The notes below the pieces were generated by a model. The model worked only from the letters and a program-made list of their open reading frames with translations, was not told the origin of the DNA and did not search any database. 23,959 nt of DNA, from contig SPJV01000147.1 of the NCBI GenBank assembly GCA_006844765.1, forward strand, positions 1 through 23,959, in the 5' to 3' direction. This document shows, piece after piece, positions 22,202-23,959 of the stretch; position 1 is the stretch's first letter, and each line of letters begins with the position of its first letter. The stretch comes from Alphaproteobacteria bacterium. GTDB taxonomy: Bacteria > Pseudomonadota > Alphaproteobacteria > UBA8366 > Aestuariispiraceae. A program made the translations under genes and the position numbers.

Positions 22202-22495
22202 TCAGGCAGCGGCTTTCGCGGCTTTCCGTTCGATCCGACGCTTCAGGCGACGGGCTTCTTCCGGAAGGTTGCGGTTCGGCGTGCCCAGAAGGAAGGCATC
22301 AAGCCCACCTTTCTTATCGATCGTCCGCAAGGCGCGCGCGCTGATGCGCAGCAGAACCTGTTCGCCGAGCAGATCGCTCTGCAAGCGGGTCGTCTGAACA
22401 TTCGGCAGGAACCGCCGACGGGTCTTGTTGATGGCGTGCGAGACGTTGTTTCCGCTCATAACGCCTTTACCGCTGATCATGCAACGCCGTGACAT
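22202..22495 (-). CDS. rpmB: 50S ribosomal protein L28
   Basis: A 97-residue protein with the standard L28 N-terminus (MSRRCMISGKGVMSGNNVSH), then KTRRRFLPNVQ, and a basic C-terminus (RRLKRRIERKAAKAAA) typical of alphaproteobacterial L28. It is a component of the large ribosomal subunit. The Cys4 position is kept, but the second cysteines of zinc-binding L28 versions are absent, so this is the zinc-free form. GGAGA lies 8 bases before ATG, and a good promoter precedes it. Confidence 0.96.
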   Translation of the reverse strand: MSRRCMISGKGVMSGNNVSHAINKTRRRFLPNVQTTRLQSDLLGEQVLLRISARALRTIDKKGGLDAFLLGTPNRNLPEEARRLKRRIERKAAKAAA

Positions 22496-22569
22496 AACGA
22501 TATTCTCCAGATGTCGAAATTCTTTAAAGGCTCAGGCTGCGCAATGCACAGCACCCGCCGAAGCGCCGC

Positions 22570-22598
22570 TTTTTAGTCGAGCGCCCCTTACCCGTCAA
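22570..22598 (-). promoter_or_regulatory. Probable rpmB promoter
   Basis: On the minus strand TTGACG (22598-22593) and TAAAAA (22575-22570) are separated by exactly 17 bases, a near-consensus housekeeping promoter, and lie about 75 bases before the L28 start codon. The leader between contains a GC-rich stretch that could fold. Confidence 0.6.
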
Positions 22599-22741
22599 GT
22601 CGCTAAAGCCTGAAAATTACAGTGTTGCCCGTGCGCGACAAATATATGGGTATCTAATATAGACTCCAAAAAAAAGGTCCCAATTGCAATTCCTATGAGG
22701 CATTGTCCTCGCTGCTGCGCTGGCGGCACGGTTGAAATGCT

Positions 22742-23308
22742 ATGGAAAGCGGTCGAAAAATGCGGATTTTCACGGATTTATTGAAGTTTCTGGCTGGGCC
22801 TGCGGCGGCTGCCGCGCTCGCTTTTCCGCTTCTTTTGGTGACCGCGCCTGTCGCTTCTGCGGACGAAGGCGACAATGAGCCTGCGTTTTTCAGGATTGGT
22901 GCCGGTTACTACGACATTAACGACAATGAAGACGCCGGCGAGTTTCATATGGAGTATATCTCCGACGCCAAATGGTGGGTCTTCAAGCCGTTTGCCGGCG
23001 TTATGGCGTCAACGGATTCAGCCGCTTATCTCTATGCCGGGATACGTTTGGATATCTTTTTCGGGCGTCGCTTTGTCATTACGCCTTCTTTCGCGCCGGG
23101 GATTTATGAAGACGGCGATGGCAAGGACCTTGGCCATACGGTCGAGTTCCGTTCGGCAATGGAATTTGCCTATCGCTTCGATGACCGCTCCCGTTTAGGT
23201 CTTTCGGTCTATCACCTGTCCAATGCGAGCCTGTCTGACAATAATCCGGGCACCGAAGTTCTGACGATGCATTACTCCTATCCGCTAAATAAATTGTTCG
23301 GTGACTGA
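22742..23308 (+). CDS. PagL-type lipid A 3-O-deacylase (acyloxyacyl hydrolase)
   Basis: A 188-residue outer-membrane beta-barrel enzyme that removes the 3-O-linked acyl chain from lipid A. A signal peptide occupies about residues 7-40 (hydrophobic core to VASADEG). The C-terminal motif GLSVYHLSNASLSDNNPG holds His158 and Ser160, and Glu172 follows; the spacing equals PagL His126, Ser128 and Glu140, so the catalytic set is intact, as is the Asn after Ser. Alternating hydrophobic strands (SAAYLYAGIRLDIFF) fit a barrel. Either ATG 22742 or ATG 22760 could be the start; 22760 (MRIFTDLL) gives a tidier signal peptide, and neither has a strong ribosome binding site. The gene stands alone between rpmB and a SpmA-like gene. 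Confidence 0.85.
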   Translation: MESGRKMRIFTDLLKFLAGPAAAAALAFPLLLVTAPVASADEGDNEPAFFRIGAGYYDINDNEDAGEFHMEYISDAKWWVFKPFAGVMASTDSAAYLYAGIRLDIFFGRRFVITPSFAPGIYEDGDGKDLGHTVEFRSAMEFAYRFDDRSRLGLSVYHLSNASLSDNNPGTEVLTMHYSYPLNKLFGD

Positions 23309-23333
23309 GAATTCACTCAGGGTCGGTCTGATC

Positions 23334-23364
23334 GTGGCCCGATAGGGGCCACTTAAGCTTTCTC
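23334..23364 (+). terminator. Terminator after the PagL-like gene
   Basis: GTGGCCC-GATAG-GGGCCAC is a perfect 7-bp GC-rich hairpin followed by TTAAGCTTTCTCC. A smaller hairpin (CTGAG-AATTCA-CTCAG, 23305-23320) overlaps the gene's end. Confidence 0.6.
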
Positions 23365-23433
23365 CAAATTACGAATCATCACATCTTTCAAGCATAGGTG
23401 CGCCATATTTCGCGTGCTCTTGGGGGATTTGGC

Positions 23434-23959
23434 ATGAACATCATCTTTTTCGCGCTTGTTGCTATCGCGTTTGTGGTTGCCGCTTGGCGTCATGTAAACT
23501 GGGTCGCGATCCCTGATACCCCGGCGCCGATGGAAGCGCTGGGCCTGGCGATGATCGATACTGCCAAGAGCTCCGTTACCTTGGCATTGGGCTTGATCGG
23601 CGTGATGGCGCTGTTCCTCGGATTGATGAAGGTTGCGGAGGAAGGCGGGTTATTGCGGATCATTGCGAAGCTATTGCGGCCCCTGATGATCCGGCTGTTT
23701 CCGGATGTCCCCTCTGACCATCCGGCGATGGGGGCCATGATCATGAATATTTCGGCCAACGCCCTGGGACTGGGCAACGCGGCGACGCCCTTTGGAATTC
23801 GCGCGATGCAGGAACTCGACAAGTTGAACCCACATCGGGGGACGGCGACCGATTCCATGGCCTTGTTTCTGGCGATTAACACATCCAGCGTTACCTTGCT
23901 GCCGACCGGCGTGATTGCCTTGCGCGCCTCTATGGGCTCACAGGATCCGGCGGGGATCG
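23434..23959 (+). CDS. SpmA-like nucleoside recognition (gate) domain membrane protein, N-terminal part (cut by window edge)
   Basis: 175 codons are visible from ATG 23434, with GGGGGA as ribosome binding site. A first helix (MNIIFFALVAIAFVVAAWRH) is followed by a Gly-rich helix (VTLALGLIGVMALFLGLMKV), and the hallmark ISANALGLGNAATPFGIRA with NTSSVTLLPT, which defines the gate domain of SpmA/SpmB and YjiG-type proteins. In Bacillus these affect spore core dehydration; in non-sporulating proteobacteria a fused SpmA-SpmB protein of about 400 residues is common and its role is unknown. Whether the SpmB half is fused here lies beyond the window. Confidence 0.88.
   Translation, partial: MNIIFFALVAIAFVVAAWRHVNWVAIPDTPAPMEALGLAMIDTAKSSVTLALGLIGVMALFLGLMKVAEEGGLLRIIAKLLRPLMIRLFPDVPSDHPAMGAMIMNISANALGLGNAATPFGIRAMQELDKLNPHRGTATDSMALFLAINTSSVTLLPTGVIALRASMGSQDPAGI

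Noticed and set aside
1..23959. CRISPR array, prophage genes or complete insertion sequence
   Set aside because: No regularly spaced repeat series, phage structural genes, integrase or transposase are present in the window.

Overview
The window reads as a chromosomal segment of an alphaproteobacterium, probably a marine or soil Rhodospirillales/Sneathiellales-type organism. The evidence is the EipB-family envelope protein, the IF3 N-terminus (RRP...KDGPRVNEEI), a PutA without a ribbon-helix-helix domain paired with a divergent Lrp-type regulator, and moderately high GC with AGGAGG-type ribosome binding sites. The species cannot be named from sequence alone.

Layout. 1-1.9 kb: the 5' two thirds or less of putA (minus strand) diverging from an Lrp/AsnC regulator. 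2.0-2.9 kb: a small operon of a DUF4177 protein, YidD and a TM2-domain protein. 3.0-4.6 kb: a soluble double-PAS histidine kinase with no response regulator beside it. 4.6-5.7 kb: a 3-hydroxyacyl-CoA dehydrogenase (minus). 5.9-8.2 kb: an EipB-like periplasmic protein and an M17 aminopeptidase. 8.2-10.9 kb: thrS and infC, both with interesting leaders. 11.0-15.1 kb: a DoxX protein and a three-domain LplT-PlsC-Aas lysophospholipid recycling fusion. 15.1-20.6 kb: a tightly packed minus-strand operon (MBL-fold hydrolase, four-helix membrane protein, a small broken-looking ORF, B12-binding radical SAM enzyme, Tat-signal mini-protein, GMC oxidoreductase). 20.6-21.3 kb: about 780 bases without a convincing gene, holding a 22-bp-period direct repeat and a partial copy of a tRNA 3' end. 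21.3-24 kb: tRNA-Ser(GGA), a small membrane protein, rpmB, a PagL-type lipid A deacylase and the start of a SpmA-like membrane protein.

Two things stand out. First, the thrS leader folds, by eye, into two hairpins that each show a 5-bp stem and a 7-nt loop with U33 and GGU at anticodon positions 34-36; the upstream one is almost a copy of the anticodon arm of tRNA-Thr(GGU). This looks like an alphaproteobacterial version of the E. coli thrS translational operator, with two anticodon mimics just ahead of the ribosome binding site. Second, the 15.1-20.6 kb operon combines a cobalamin/radical SAM enzyme, a flavin oxidoreductase with a separate Tat-targeted partner, an MBL-fold hydrolase and a membrane protein. 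I know no named pathway with this set; it is a candidate uncharacterised biosynthetic or modification system. It sits next to a tRNA-Ser gene with a duplicated 3' end, which is compatible with, but does not prove, acquisition as an island.

Several unrelated genes here touch the envelope (YidD, EipB, LplT-Aas, PagL), but they lie in separate transcription units.
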